From a virus: a DNA stretch of 57,314 bases. The DNA lies in the IMG/VR virus record IMGVR_UViG_3300048905_000220, positions 1-57,314 of that record. One strand, 5' to 3'. The position numbers were made by a program, and so were the translations under genes. The notes under the pieces were generated by a model. The model was not told where the DNA came from, ran no database searches, and was given only the letters and a program-made list of their open reading frames with translations. Below are positions 16,366 through 25,449 of the stretch, piece by piece; positions within the stretch are counted from its first letter, which is position 1; every line of letters starts with the position of its first letter.

Positions 16366-16387
16366 TCGGTTTAGGTTGTGCGCGGCG

Positions 16388-16738
16388 CTACAGCCAGAGG
16401 CCGAAGTCCTGCATCGTCCCGCGGTACTGCGTTGTTTCGTCGTAAGTGGCAACGCGGCCGGCAAGGACGTCGGGCTGGAGGTCGATCGCAGCACGGACCG
16501 CATCTTCGACTTGGGCGCCGATCTCCGACGCCTCAAGGCGGGTCGCAGCCCATACGTTGACCTGCATGCGCGTGTTAGTCTTGCCCGGCGCCTCCCCGCT
16601 CAAGAAGTTGATCGGCTCGCCGCCGACTGCCTGGTAGGTGATGTATGGCACCGGCGTGTTCTCGGGCGCCACATCAGGGAAGACGCGCCCGCCGGCCAGG
16701 CTTAGCAGGGCCTGATAGAGTTCAGCTTCGATGGTCAT
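16388..16738 (-). CDS. Tail terminator/completion protein (DUF3168)
   Basis: A 116-residue protein with the DUF3168 pattern (VFPDVAPENTPVPYITYQAV, then a strand-rich C-terminus). Members cap the tail tube and join it to the head, like lambda gpU or SPP1 gp17. It overlaps the next upstream gene by four bases. Confidence 0.8.
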   Translation of the reverse strand: MTIEAELYQALLSLAGGRVFPDVAPENTPVPYITYQAVGGEPINFLSGEAPGKTNTRMQVNVWAATRLEASEIGAQVEDAVRAAIDLQPDVLAGRVATYDETTQYRGTMQDFGLWL

Positions 16739-17250
16739 TGGGTTGCATTCGCCAGGAGGAGCTGGATTAACCTTTGTGTCATCACGTCTACCGCCTCCTG
16801 TTTTTTGCTTTCATAGGCTGGGCGCATGAACGGGTAGGCTGGCACTCGGGCGTCGCCATACTCTAGAAGAGCAGCGGCGCGATGGGCTTTCCACCCGACC
16901 TTCCGGCCTCTTTTTCCGATGTTGGTGTTTTCGGGCACGAACTTGTGTCCTTTCTCTACCCATCTCCAATAAAAGGCGTCATCGCTGCCGTACCCGCCTG
17001 CCCGAACCGTCACAAGGTAGACCTGTCGAACCTTTCCGTCCGACTGCTCCTCCAAGCGCTTGACGATGATGTTGTCGTGGATCGTCCAGGTCTTAGCGTG
17101 CCTGGCGGCGTTTCGCTTTGCCTCCTCTCGGAAGATCTCAGCGCCCGCGAAGCCGGTAACGCGGAGAACGTCCTCGCTAACGCCGTCTTCAAGCCTGGAG
17201 AGCGCGGTTGCGAACTCGGTTTCGAAGCGGGATAGATCGAACTCGATCAT
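16735..17250 (-). CDS. HK97 gp10-like head-tail joining protein
   Basis: A 171-residue protein of the HK97 gp10 family: an N-terminal helix, a GAEIFREEAKRNA stretch and a C-terminal PFMRPAYE, typical of this minor tail component. The ATG at 17250 overlaps the upstream stop (ATGA), so I prefer it to the start five codons earlier. It acts at the head-tail junction. Confidence 0.8.
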   Translation of the reverse strand: MIEFDLSRFETEFATALSRLEDGVSEDVLRVTGFAGAEIFREEAKRNAARHAKTWTIHDNIIVKRLEEQSDGKVRQVYLVTVRAGGYGSDDAFYWRWVEKGHKFVPENTNIGKRGRKVGWKAHRAAALLEYGDARVPAYPFMRPAYESKKQEAVDVMTQRLIQLLLANATQ

Positions 17251-17555
17251 TTCGCGCTCTCGCAAACAAGGAACATGAACTGTCGATCGTTGGAGTCCGG
17301 CAGCGGCGGCCCCTTGATCTCGTACTCTTCGCCCAGGTAGCGCACGCGCATCGCACTGTCGACGTCGGGCCGCGCGCGGATTCGGACCGAAGCGCGCCGA
17401 ACGTTGGCCTGCAGGTTCGCGCGCAGCACTTGGGCGCCAGTTTCGAATAGGACGTCAGCCCAGACGGTGGCGACCTCTGGCCAGCTTTCTGTAGGCTGGC
17501 CCGCAGCGTCCTTGCTTGACTCGCGGCGCAGCAAAGTGACTCGATGATTCATCAT
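17247..17555 (-). CDS. Head closure protein (SPP1 gp16-like)
   Basis: A 102-residue beta-barrel type protein starting MNHRVTLLRRE, with a WADV core and a VRYLGEEYEI strand, as in phage head-tail adaptors. It would close the portal channel after packaging. Either of two adjacent ATG codons could be used; both overlap the upstream stop. Confidence 0.8.
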   Translation of the reverse strand: MMNHRVTLLRRESSKDAAGQPTESWPEVATVWADVLFETGAQVLRANLQANVRRASVRIRARPDVDSAMRVRYLGEEYEIKGPPLPDSNDRQFMFLVCESAK

Positions 17556-18112
17556 AGGTACACCATGAGCCCGTCCAGCAGGCGCTCAAAGTCCGCCTCT
17601 TTAGCATTCGCGACCGGCGCGAAGTACTGGTTCACACGCGCCAGAATGTAGCTCTTAGCCTCATCCGGCACATCTGCATCGGTAGACCCGTAACCGCAGG
17701 TGAACTGCACCTCGACGGCATTGATGCGCACCGCGGTCGCTGGCCAGGCCTTTCCCGGTGCCGGTACGATGTACCCGGGCTCGCTCTTGTCGTCCACAAG
17801 GTAGTCTTGCGGATCAAGCGTTTGCAGAACCCCGCTCGTGTCGTAGAACTTGACGTGCTCGACGCCTATGACAGGCGACTTAGGCATCTGAATCGCGCCG
17901 GGGAACGCATCGAGCGCGACCTCCCAGGTCTGCTCGATGAACGCCCGCGCCGTCTTGTGCTCCGCGTCGCGGGTGTATGCCCGGACCTCACGTGCGATGT
18001 CGTCGTCCAGGGCCGATACACCGCTTTCGTCGACATCGACCCGGGCCGATCGCCGCGCAGCTTCCATCGACACCGCCAGTGCTGCTGGCGGCACGATCAG
18101 TCGTGTGCTCAT
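17552..18112 (-). CDS. Head-tail connector (HK97 gp6-like)
   Basis: A 186-residue mostly helical protein with the pattern of gp6-like connectors, including an N-terminal helical pair, FIEQTWEVALDAFP in the middle and VQFTCGYG before a final helix. It would form the ring below the portal. It overlaps the genes on both sides by four bases. Confidence 0.8.
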   Translation of the reverse strand: MSTRLIVPPAALAVSMEAARRSARVDVDESGVSALDDDIAREVRAYTRDAEHKTARAFIEQTWEVALDAFPGAIQMPKSPVIGVEHVKFYDTSGVLQTLDPQDYLVDDKSEPGYIVPAPGKAWPATAVRINAVEVQFTCGYGSTDADVPDEAKSYILARVNQYFAPVANAKEADFERLLDGLMVYL

Positions 18113-18372
18113 CTGGAGTTCCTTTGCGTTGCCGGTGGCCGGCCATTCGCAGCCTGGTAACCCGGCCCATCAGGCGCCCGGGCGAATTCGATGGCGGGCT
18201 CCGGCGCGCGCGAAAGCTGCGCCTTCACGGCTGGCAGATCGGCCACGCTGTACGCGCCCGGCGCACCGGCGCTAACCGCATCAGCAGGCGGTGCAACGCG
18301 CTGCTCTTGCGGAGCCGCTGCCGCCCGCTCCAGCTGATCACGCACGACTGGGAGATCGGCGATGTTGATCAT
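18109..18372 (-). CDS. Small linker protein with duplicated ADLPxV motif
   Basis: An 87-residue protein rich in Ala and Pro. The motif IADLPVVRDQL near the start recurs as VADLPAVKAQL at about residue 43, so the protein contains two copies of a short helix-like unit on flexible linkers. It starts at 18372, sharing one base with the stop of the propeller gene. Function unknown; the position suggests a minor head component. Confidence 0.55.
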   Translation of the reverse strand: MINIADLPVVRDQLERAAAAPQEQRVAPPADAVSAGAPGAYSVADLPAVKAQLSRAPEPAIEFARAPDGPGYQAANGRPPATQRNSR

Positions 18373-20297
18373 CAGGGGTCTACCTTGTTGAACCAGGTGG
18401 TTTTGTCGAACCGCTCGCCGTTGGCGCAGGTGACGCGCGCTACCCACTTCCAGCCTTCGGGCGGCTCGGCATCCGTACCGCCCAGGAACGCCACGACGAA
18501 GGTGCGAGGGACGCCCGCCAGAGTCGCCGTCTGGATTTGGGGTGGCTCGATCTGCACCACGCCGACCAGAACCAACTCCACGGATAATGCGGTGGTAGCG
18601 CGATCCGCGAGCTCGTCCGTGATGTCGGCCGCGTAGTGACTCTTCTCATCTGGATCGCGGGGGACCGTCCACTTGTCACCGACTTTAGTTGGCTGTATTG
18701 CGCTCATCTGATCGAACCTCACTCTCGGGCCGCTGCCCTCAAACACGACAACCCGGCTGCCGCTGCCTTCGAAAACAACGACGCGACTTGGGGATATTTT
18801 TGATACATCGATGGGGCCCACGGCGCTGGCGACGTCGAACGTTCCGATAAGGTTGCGCTGAACACCGGCAAGCACGCTAAAGGAGCCGGCGAAATCCTTC
18901 ATTACCGCCGACACGATGCTGAAGGTGCCGACAATGTCTGCCGATACAGCAGTAGGACCAGACGCCAAGATGTCGAACGACCCGACGAAGTTCTGCGACA
19001 CGCTTCCCAGCATGCTGAAGCTGCCGGCAAAATTCTGCTGTACGCCCGCCAGTGCGCTGAACGAGCCTGCAAAGTCCTGTTGGACCGTTGCCAACACGCT
19101 GAACGATCCGGCGAGGTCCTGCTGGACGCTGCCCAGGATGCTGAAGGTGCCGGGGAAGTCTGCTGAGACGGCGGTCGGCGCAGCCACGCCCTGGTCGATC
19201 GTGAAGACGTCGACGCTGTCGGTGCCAAGTGCGGTCGCGTACAGGAACTTGTTGTTCGGCGTGACAGCGACGTCGTATGGCCCCTTACTACCGCCACCTT
19301 GCGGGCTTGCCAGGCCGACGTTCGACGTCGTGACCGATCCGGGAGTCTTGAACTTGAGCCCGCCGGTCGATAAGTCGGTTGAGCTCCGGTCGTACTGCGT
19401 GATCTTCTGCACGTCGCTCAGGGCGATGTACAGAGAAGTGTTGCCGCTATCTCGCGACAGCGCCGAGCCCCACGGCCCGCCATTGTTATCCGAGGTCTGC
19501 GCAGGGTGGCCGATGTCGGTCAGTACGTTCGTCGACGGATTGCGCGAGTAGCAGCCGGTGAACTGACTGCCGCTGTCGCATGCCACGTAGACGAAAAGGC
19601 CGTCGTCCGTGATCTCGATCGTTGCGGCCGACCCCGACGGCGTGGCCGTGGTGACGGGACTGGACAGCTGACCATACGTTCCCGACGCGGGATTATTGTC
19701 CCGCACATAGCCAGATATCGTGCTCGCAGTAGCCGACGTCACATAGAAGGCGTTGCCGTCCGGGGTTACCGCGACATGGAACGCTCCCACGAGCGGGACG
19801 CTCTGTATCTCGGTAAGAGCGCCAGTGCTGGTATTGCGCGAATAGACCCGGATGTTACCTGCAGCGCTTCCGCCGGTGTACATCGCCACGTAGACGTGCG
19901 CGTTGTCCGGCGATACGGTGATGCCGACCGGGTAGCTGACGTTTGCGTTCGTATAGGTGAACGGTACCGTCAGCGAGCCGTCGGCGGCGTCGCGAGCGAG
20001 CGTGTGGATCCTCGAGTTGCCAGACGCGGTCGCATAGACGTTCTTGCCGTCTGGGCTGACCGCGGCATAGCGCATCGCCGACGACACGTTGATGAACGTC
20101 GACTTTCCGGCGATGGTGGACAGCGCGCCTGTTGTCTGGTCGATAGCCAGCTGCGCGACGCCGGCGAGCGTCGTCGTGCTGCCGTTAAGGACAACATACA
20201 GGTTCTTCCCGTCCGGAGACGGGGCGAGTCCATATGGAATCGTGCCGGCAGGCAGGGCGAACGTCGACGCGAGGGTTAATGCGCCCTTGTTGGCCAT
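18372..20297 (-). CDS. Virion beta-propeller protein with 14-residue repeats
   Basis: A 641-residue protein in the head module. Residues 1-368 read as a YVTN/lactonase-type beta-propeller, with repeated blades carrying SPDGKNLYV, SPDGKNVYA, SPDNAHVYV and TPNNKFLYA. Residues 377-494 are about eight copies of a 14-residue unit (for example DFAGSFSVLATVQQ). Then SRVVVFEGSG is duplicated at 504-523. Residues 531-641 form a separate domain (DKWTVPRDPDEKSHYAADIT, then WKWVARVTCANGERFD) of the sort found alone in head clusters of other phages, probably the capsid anchor. It may display the propeller on the capsid to bind host or surface polymers. The fold is inferred from pattern; binding is a guess. 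Confidence 0.7.
   Translation of the reverse strand: MANKGALTLASTFALPAGTIPYGLAPSPDGKNLYVVLNGSTTTLAGVAQLAIDQTTGALSTIAGKSTFINVSSAMRYAAVSPDGKNVYATASGNSRIHTLARDAADGSLTVPFTYTNANVSYPVGITVSPDNAHVYVAMYTGGSAAGNIRVYSRNTSTGALTEIQSVPLVGAFHVAVTPDGNAFYVTSATASTISGYVRDNNPASGTYGQLSSPVTTATPSGSAATIEITDDGLFVYVACDSGSQFTGCYSRNPSTNVLTDIGHPAQTSDNNGGPWGSALSRDSGNTSLYIALSDVQKITQYDRSSTDLSTGGLKFKTPGSVTTSNVGLASPQGGGSKGPYDVAVTPNNKFLYATALGTDSVDVFTIDQGVAAPTAVSADFPGTFSILGSVQQDLAGSFSVLATVQQDFAGSFSALAGVQQNFAGSFSMLGSVSQNFVGSFDILASGPTAVSADIVGTFSIVSAVMKDFAGSFSVLAGVQRNLIGTFDVASAVGPIDVSKISPSRVVVFEGSGSRVVVFEGSGPRVRFDQMSAIQPTKVGDKWTVPRDPDEKSHYAADITDELADRATTALSVELVLVGVVQIEPPQIQTATLAGVPRTFVVAFLGGTDAEPPEGWKWVARVTCANGERFDKTTWFNKVDP
18816..19169 (-). 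repeat. Tandem 42-bp repeats encoding GSFSxL units
   Basis: About eight head-to-tail copies of a 42-base unit encode variants of DxAGSFSxLAxVQQ. The fifth copy is followed by an irregular ASGPTA, after which VSAD restarts the series. Such repeats probably form a fibrous or beta-solenoid stalk and can expand or shrink by slippage. Confidence 0.8.
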
Positions 20298-20306
20298 ATC
20301 GACCCT

Positions 20307-20789
20307 TTACGCGTTAGTGCTGCCGGCGACCCGGATGGTGTAGGCGTCACCCGTGATGGCCGGAGCGCCGGCGCTGATGGTGCGGCGCAGCCACAGGGCG
20401 CGGGATTGACCAGCCGGGATGTCGCCCAGGGACACCGGGCCGGCGCCGAAGGTCACGCTGGCCGGAGCGGTGGTCTCGTTGGCGACGGCAGTTTCCGTGC
20501 CGTTGACGGCGCTGGTTCCCAGCCCAATATCGATGATGCTGGTGCTGTCGGGGGTATCGGACTGCACCACGGCGGTGGGACTGAGCAGCGTCAGGCTAGC
20601 GTGTGCGTTGTGGATGTAGACGCAGCGGTATTCAACAGAGCCTGCTACCGCCTCGGCGGCGCTGACGGTGTCGAAAAGGCCCGACGGCGCCGCATTCGAC
20701 GACTTAACGCCGCCGATGGACGTATTTGCGTTGCTATTGGAAGCGCCGCCGGAGAGGCGCTGCACGATGTCGGTAGATGCGATTGCCAT
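20307..20789 (-). CDS. Predicted virion structural protein
   Basis: A 160-residue protein, beta-rich and low in charge, with an N-terminal Ser/Asn-rich arm (RLSGGASNSNANTSIGG) and a core like an Ig-type or capsid-decoration fold. It has a good ribosome site (GAAAGG). Position between the capsid and propeller genes supports a role as head decoration or minor structural protein. No family recognised with confidence. Confidence 0.55.
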   Translation of the reverse strand: MAIASTDIVQRLSGGASNSNANTSIGGVKSSNAAPSGLFDTVSAAEAVAGSVEYRCVYIHNAHASLTLLSPTAVVQSDTPDSTSIIDIGLGTSAVNGTETAVANETTAPASVTFGAGPVSLGDIPAGQSRALWLRRTISAGAPAITGDAYTIRVAGSTNA

Positions 20790-20884
20790 GGCGGCCTTTC
20801 ATTGTTCAGAGAGCCGGCCGGCGATAAACGCCAGCAGCTCATCGTCGGACTTGCCGACTATGTCGTTTGGGGAGGCAGGCTGAT

Positions 20885-21190
20885 CTACAGCTCGATAGTC
20901 TTCATGCGGCCATGCCGCTCTAGCATCACCTTGGTGATGCCGCGCTCGCGCAAAAGGTCAAGCGTCTTGGCCCATGTCTCGCGATCCACTTGACCGACGG
21001 CGCCGTGCAGATAAACGATGCGGTCGGTAAGGTGCGTTACCGTTACGATGGCCAGATACGGAGCGCGCTTTTCGTAGCCGCCCGGTTGGTCGTAGGCACG
21101 GATGCTCGACACTTCAGGAGTCATCGTCAGGTGGATCAATTCACCCTCCGGGGTTCGGTGGTTGAGTACCCGGAGCCGCCAGGTCGGCAC
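20885..21190 (-). CDS. Hypothetical head-cluster protein
   Basis: A 101-residue alpha/beta protein (MPTWRLRVLNHRTPEG, ending RHGRMKTIEL) with a GTG start at 21190 and a weak ribosome site. The end resembles a strand-helix-strand element (LDLLRERGITKVMLERHG). Function unknown. The 95 bases after it are open in another frame without a start codon. Confidence 0.5.
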   Translation of the reverse strand: MPTWRLRVLNHRTPEGELIHLTMTPEVSSIRAYDQPGGYEKRAPYLAIVTVTHLTDRIVYLHGAVGQVDRETWAKTLDLLRERGITKVMLERHGRMKTIEL

Positions 21191-21231
21191 GCACAGTGGC
21201 GAGTCAGGCGGCGGCTTCGGGGCTCATGGGA

Positions 21232-21507
21232 TTACTGCGCTTTAGGCTTGCGGCCCGGCTTGGCCGGCGCGGGAGCATCGGCTGCGTCGACAGTCGATGC
21301 CTCAACGGGATCGGTGGCTTCCGGCTCTGCACTCGCTGGCACCGTCTTCGCGCCCGCCTCCTCGGCCAGACCCGAGCCGACGAAGGCCTCCGCTAGTTCC
21401 CGTGCGCCAGCGGTCGTGGTCAAGTCGTATTCCTGGCCTTCCTCGTATGAGGAAACCCGAATACCGTCGACCGAGCCGGGCGCAGTGCTCAACATGCGGA
21501 TCTTCAT
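21232..21507 (-). CDS. Conserved head-cluster small protein
   Basis: A 91-residue protein. Its first 50 residues (IRMLSTAPGSVDGI, EEGQEYDLT, then ELAEAFVGSGLAE) follow a pattern often seen in proteins next to capsid genes in siphophages. The last 40 are a disordered Ala/Pro/Glu tail ending in KPGRKPKAQ. The role is unknown. Confidence 0.6.
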   Translation of the reverse strand: MKIRMLSTAPGSVDGIRVSSYEEGQEYDLTTTAGARELAEAFVGSGLAEEAGAKTVPASAEPEATDPVEASTVDAADAPAPAKPGRKPKAQ

Positions 21508-21509
21508 GC

Positions 21510-21902
21510 TTAAGCGGTCGGCGCGCTGGCCGGGCTGCCGAGGATGACGTACGCGGCGCAGTCCAAGGTGGGGCTCGTTCCGGCGACGATTTTCAGGATG
21601 GCGCGGATGTAGCGCTTGTAGCCGATGTACGACACCTGCGACACTTGGTTGGCTGCGGCAATCACTGGCTCGACGCCACGCAGGTCTTTGTCCGCGACAG
21701 CGGTGAAGGTGGCGTTGTCATCGCTTTCCTGCACTTCGAAAGTGAAGGTTGGCGAAGCTGTGCCACCGATTGCGCCGTTCGCAAACACGACGGAGGCCGC
21801 GCTAAAGCCGGACAGATCGACGCCCGAGCCGTTCGCCGCTGCGGTGCGGGTTGCCGGGATCAGGGACTGGACCGGCTTGATGTTGGATTTCAAGTCGCGC
21901 AT
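21510..21902 (-). CDS. Predicted head/decoration structural protein
   Basis: A 130-residue beta-rich protein (FTFEVQESDDNATFTAVAD, then YKRYIRAILKIVAGT) of a type often found right after the major capsid gene. It may bind the capsid surface or form part of the head-tail joint. It is two bases from the next gene. Confidence 0.6.
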   Translation of the reverse strand: MRDLKSNIKPVQSLIPATRTAAANGSGVDLSGFSAASVVFANGAIGGTASPTFTFEVQESDDNATFTAVADKDLRGVEPVIAAANQVSQVSYIGYKRYIRAILKIVAGTSPTLDCAAYVILGSPASAPTA

Positions 21903-21964
21903 AGTCGACTCCTACAGTATGGGTTGCGGGAATCCCCGGCGCGGGGCCGGGGAAGTGCTGTCGA

Positions 21965-23197
21965 TTAGGCGGCGATCTTCAGCTTGCGGCCGGCTTCGGC
22001 CTGGCGCACGCCACCGCCAACGCGACGGCGAGCACGGAACACGACCAGGCCATCGTCCGCGCCGGTGGTGTAGTCGGCCTGCAGCGAGACGTTCACGCGG
22101 TCCGCGATCACATACAGCTTTTTCCAGTCAGCGAAGACAACCGGGTACGCGTTCGCCGCGACGTTCGGCAGGTCAGCCATTTCGGCGTACGCAGCCCCGA
22201 GGATGGTGTTCGGCATGCCGTTGGCGATGCCAGGAGCCCACAGATACTGATTGGTGGAGTCCTTGAGCTTGCGCACCTGGCCGAGCGTGTTGCGGTTCAG
22301 GCCGAAGATCGCGCTGCGGGCGTAGGCGGTTTTCAGATCGCTGTACAGGGTCAGCATGCCGTCAGCGGTCAGCAGATTGGCGTCGCCGCTCTTGCTGAAG
22401 CCGATATCTGGATTGACCAAGATGCCTTCCATCTGGGCCGAGCCACCGGTGCCGCTGATCGACTCGACGCCTTCGCGCACCGAGAACTGGTCGGCGGCAT
22501 CTTCGCGCAGTTCGGCGAACAGGTCATAGTCGGAGTCTTCTAGCATCTGCTGCGACACCTCGATACGCGCGAACATCTCCGGCGCGAAGAACTGCAGCAC
22601 GCCGTAGGCCGGGTCGCCGGTGTTGGTACGCTTCTGCGTCTCTCCGATGCGCGACGCGGCGCCGTTGCCGATCTTGCGCGGCATTTTTAGGCTGTCGGAG
22701 CCGATCGTGCGAACGGTTGCCAGCGCACGAATCGGGGTCATCTCGATGATGTTCTTGATGATCTCTTTCTGCATTTCCGGCGGTGCCAGCAGGTAGCCAG
22801 CGCTTGCGTCGTCACCCTTGACCAGTGCTGCCGAGCGCTCGCGGACCATCTGCATGTCCGCCGGATCGCGGTCGCCGGCCGATTTGCGCATCACGCGATT
22901 GAACGCGTCCATGTATTCTTGCGCAGCCTTTGCTTGCGGGTCGGAGGCGCCGCCCAGGCCGGCACGGTTGGCGATCTTCTCGATCGAATCCAGTTGCTCC
23001 TGCATGGCCTTGTTTTGCTGCTCGATCAGCACCAACTTCTGGTTGCCTTCTTCGTGCTTGTCGAAGACCTTGTTGATCTTGTCGAGCTTTTCGTCCAGTG
23101 CTGCGCTTTGTTTCTTCAGGTTCGCGTCGTTCGTTTTCTTGAACTCGGTGAACGCTTCCATTACTTCGGTAACGGCGTCTTTGTCTGCCATGGTCAT
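21965..23197 (-). CDS. HK97-family major capsid protein
   Basis: A 410-residue capsid subunit. Residues 1-90 are a charged coiled coil (EEGNQKLVLIEQQNKAMQEQ), the delta domain that acts as built-in scaffold and is removed by the protease. The HK97 core follows, with GYLLAPPEMQKEIIKNI near residue 134, LKMPRKIG and ARIEVSQQMLEDSDYD, and late-domain features such as VFADWKKLYVIADR. It follows the protease gene with a four-base overlap. Confidence 0.95.
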   Translation of the reverse strand: MTMADKDAVTEVMEAFTEFKKTNDANLKKQSAALDEKLDKINKVFDKHEEGNQKLVLIEQQNKAMQEQLDSIEKIANRAGLGGASDPQAKAAQEYMDAFNRVMRKSAGDRDPADMQMVRERSAALVKGDDASAGYLLAPPEMQKEIIKNIIEMTPIRALATVRTIGSDSLKMPRKIGNGAASRIGETQKRTNTGDPAYGVLQFFAPEMFARIEVSQQMLEDSDYDLFAELREDAADQFSVREGVESISGTGGSAQMEGILVNPDIGFSKSGDANLLTADGMLTLYSDLKTAYARSAIFGLNRNTLGQVRKLKDSTNQYLWAPGIANGMPNTILGAAYAEMADLPNVAANAYPVVFADWKKLYVIADRVNVSLQADYTTGADDGLVVFRARRRVGGGVRQAEAGRKLKIAA

Positions 23198-24207
23198 TCC
23201 TTGATGGTGGAGGTAAGTTGTTTGATGCCTTGCGCGAGCCGGCGGGCGGCTGCGTTCTGCTCATCCGCAGAGTCCCCACCATCACGGAGGGGCTTTACTG
23301 GCGGTTCGGACGAATCGTCGCGATTCACCCGCGACATCGCGGCTGCGATGCGCTTTGCTTGCGCGTTCGAGAGCCCTTCTCCGTCGCGGAGGAAGGTTTC
23401 GAACTCGCGAATTTCTGGGCCGCCGGCGGAGGCCAGCAGGTTGCTCGGGGTATTCCGGAAGTAGTTCAGCATCGCCGAGGCGGCGGCTTTCTTCTTCTTG
23501 GCCGGGACGATCGTATCGGCGAAGCCTGCGTCGACCGCGGCTTGACCGAGGAACCAGGTTTCGGCGTTGACCCACGCCTCCAAGTCAGCGCGCTTGGCTC
23601 CAGTCCTGGCTTCGTAGATGTTGATCAGGCCTGCCTGCAGCTGGTCAAGAACGTCGGCCTCCTTGCGGAAAGCATCGGCGTCACCCCACATGCCGGACCA
23701 TGGCTTGTGGATCATCAGGTTGGCGCCTTCACTGATCCGGATCTCGTCGCCCGCCATCACGATCACACTGGCGATCGAGGCTGCAATACTATCGACGTGC
23801 ATGACGATCTTTGCGTCGTGCCGCGCGAGCGCCTGGTAGATCGCCAGGCCCTCGAACACTAGGCCCCCACCGCTGTTTACGCGGACATTAATCGTGTCGA
23901 CGTCGAGATCGGCGATCTGGCTCGTGATCGACTCGCCGGTAATACCTTCGTCATACCAGCCGTAGCCGATGTCGCCGTAGATCAGGATCTCTGCCTCGGT
24001 CTCGCCGGCGTCGGCGTTAATGCGCACATGCCCGGGCTTGAGGGCCATCCGATTGGCGTGCCGGAACGAGCCTGCATCCTGCGGATCCTCCTGGGCCAGT
24101 TGCGACAGGACGGCATCGAGGTTGTCGCGCGCCTCGCGCAGCAGGCGTTCGTTTTCAGCGGACAGTACTCGTCCTGCAGCCTTTCGCTGCATATTCGGTG
24201 GGGGCAT
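23194..24207 (-). CDS. ClpP-like prohead protease
   Basis: A 337-residue serine protease. The ClpP core spans about residues 70-240, with the nucleophile Ser144 in SIAASIASV and His167 in LMIHKPW. It would mature the capsid by removing delta domains. A C-terminal extension of about 100 residues, rich in charge, may be a scaffold tail. It lies between portal and capsid, the canonical order. Confidence 0.92.
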   Translation of the reverse strand: MPPPNMQRKAAGRVLSAENERLLREARDNLDAVLSQLAQEDPQDAGSFRHANRMALKPGHVRINADAGETEAEILIYGDIGYGWYDEGITGESITSQIADLDVDTINVRVNSGGGLVFEGLAIYQALARHDAKIVMHVDSIAASIASVIVMAGDEIRISEGANLMIHKPWSGMWGDADAFRKEADVLDQLQAGLINIYEARTGAKRADLEAWVNAETWFLGQAAVDAGFADTIVPAKKKKAAASAMLNYFRNTPSNLLASAGGPEIREFETFLRDGEGLSNAQAKRIAAAMSRVNRDDSSEPPVKPLRDGGDSADEQNAAARRLAQGIKQLTSTIKE

Positions 24208-24219
24208 TCGGGATTACTC

Positions 24220-25449
24220 CTAGGGAGCTGCTATTGCAGGTTCGGCGGGCTTGGGCTCGCCAACGATATTTGCGGGGATGCGCAGGCGGTTGCTCGATGG
24301 GTCGGGGTCAGGATTGAGATCCAATTTTGCTCTTGCCTCATTCGGCCACATGAGGCCGCCATTGACATAGCCAAGAAGGATGTCTTTCGTATCCTTGGCG
24401 GAGCCGCGCATCATGCCCTCTTCGACATGATTCACGTAGTAGCCCTGAGCCTGCTCTTCGTCGCTCAAAAGGTTGATGACCGCTGACTGCTCAAATGACT
24501 CCCATCGCGGCGCCAAGCAGTCTTCGCGGTGCGCACGATTCATCTCCTCAGCGCTCGCGAACGTCGCAGTTTTGTCTGAATAACCTACTTTGATCGGCAG
24601 GACGCCGAAGAACGCGCAAATCTGCTCGATCTGCGTCTTCCGGGTTTCGTTGGTCTGGGCGTCGATTCCACTCATGGACGTATTCAGGAACTTCGCGCCG
24701 CGGTCAAGGACCATAGCCTTGCCAACGTTTTGGAGCCCGCCGAACTGGGTATTGACCCAGTCGCTCAGCTTTTTATGCTGCTCCTTGTCGAGGTTCCCCT
24801 CCACGGAGTACACGCCAGAATTCCTGACCCCGTTCTTGTGCAGCTGAGCGACCGCCTCCTCAGTTGCCAGCGCAAGGCCTATTGCCTCGCGAGCCAGCTT
24901 TACGACATCGAGGCCCTCGAAGCCATCGATCGACGGACCGCGCAGGTGCCAGATTTGGTCTGGACCGAACGTGCGCAGGCTGCCGTCGTAGCCGACGACA
25001 TCATAGAAGATGTTCAGATTCTGATCGCGGCGAGGCGACACCATGCCTGGCGAGAAAGGGATCAACTCAAGCAGCCGCCCGGTCACACTGCGACTTTTGA
25101 AGACAAAAGCCTGCCCGCAAAGCTCGACGTGCCACGCCAACATTTGGCGAAATTCAAAGCTGGTCTGCCATCCATTCGGCTTTAGTGCGAGTAGGCGATA
25201 CAGAGGATGATTCTTGGCCGGCAGCCTGCTCTTTCCATCCGCCTCCTCTTTCATCAGCTTGAGTGGCACTTGAGCCATGCCGTTGCCAATTACGCGGCAG
25301 CAGGCGAATACGGTTGCCACCTGGATTGCTGTCCGCACCGTCACCGCTTTGCCTGTGACGGACGACAGCCATCCTGCCATTTCCTGCCAAAATGGCTCAG
25401 TGAAGGCTTGGTTGCGCCGAGATCCGGTCGCCGGGACAAACAGAGCCAT
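24220..25449 (-). CDS. HK97-family portal protein
   Basis: A 409-residue portal subunit: N-terminal part SVTGKAVTVRTAIQVATVFA, the GMAQVPLKLMKE element, a FEFRQMLAWHVELCGQAFVF strand region and a helical stem. Twelve copies form the DNA channel at the head vertex. Its ATG overlaps the stop of the upstream 58-residue membrane gene (TGATG). Confidence 0.93.
   Translation of the reverse strand: MALFVPATGSRRNQAFTEPFWQEMAGWLSSVTGKAVTVRTAIQVATVFACCRVIGNGMAQVPLKLMKEEADGKSRLPAKNHPLYRLLALKPNGWQTSFEFRQMLAWHVELCGQAFVFKSRSVTGRLLELIPFSPGMVSPRRDQNLNIFYDVVGYDGSLRTFGPDQIWHLRGPSIDGFEGLDVVKLAREAIGLALATEEAVAQLHKNGVRNSGVYSVEGNLDKEQHKKLSDWVNTQFGGLQNVGKAMVLDRGAKFLNTSMSGIDAQTNETRKTQIEQICAFFGVLPIKVGYSDKTATFASAEEMNRAHREDCLAPRWESFEQSAVINLLSDEEQAQGYYVNHVEEGMMRGSAKDTKDILLGYVNGGLMWPNEARAKLDLNPDPDPSSNRLRIPANIVGEPKPAEPAIAAP

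Noticed and set aside
20790-20884. Open frame without a start codon after the gene at 20885-21190, ending ...RLSEQ
   Set aside because: It could be a frameshifted extension of the upstream protein, but there is no ATG, GTG or TTG in the frame and no convincing slippery heptamer in the overlap.
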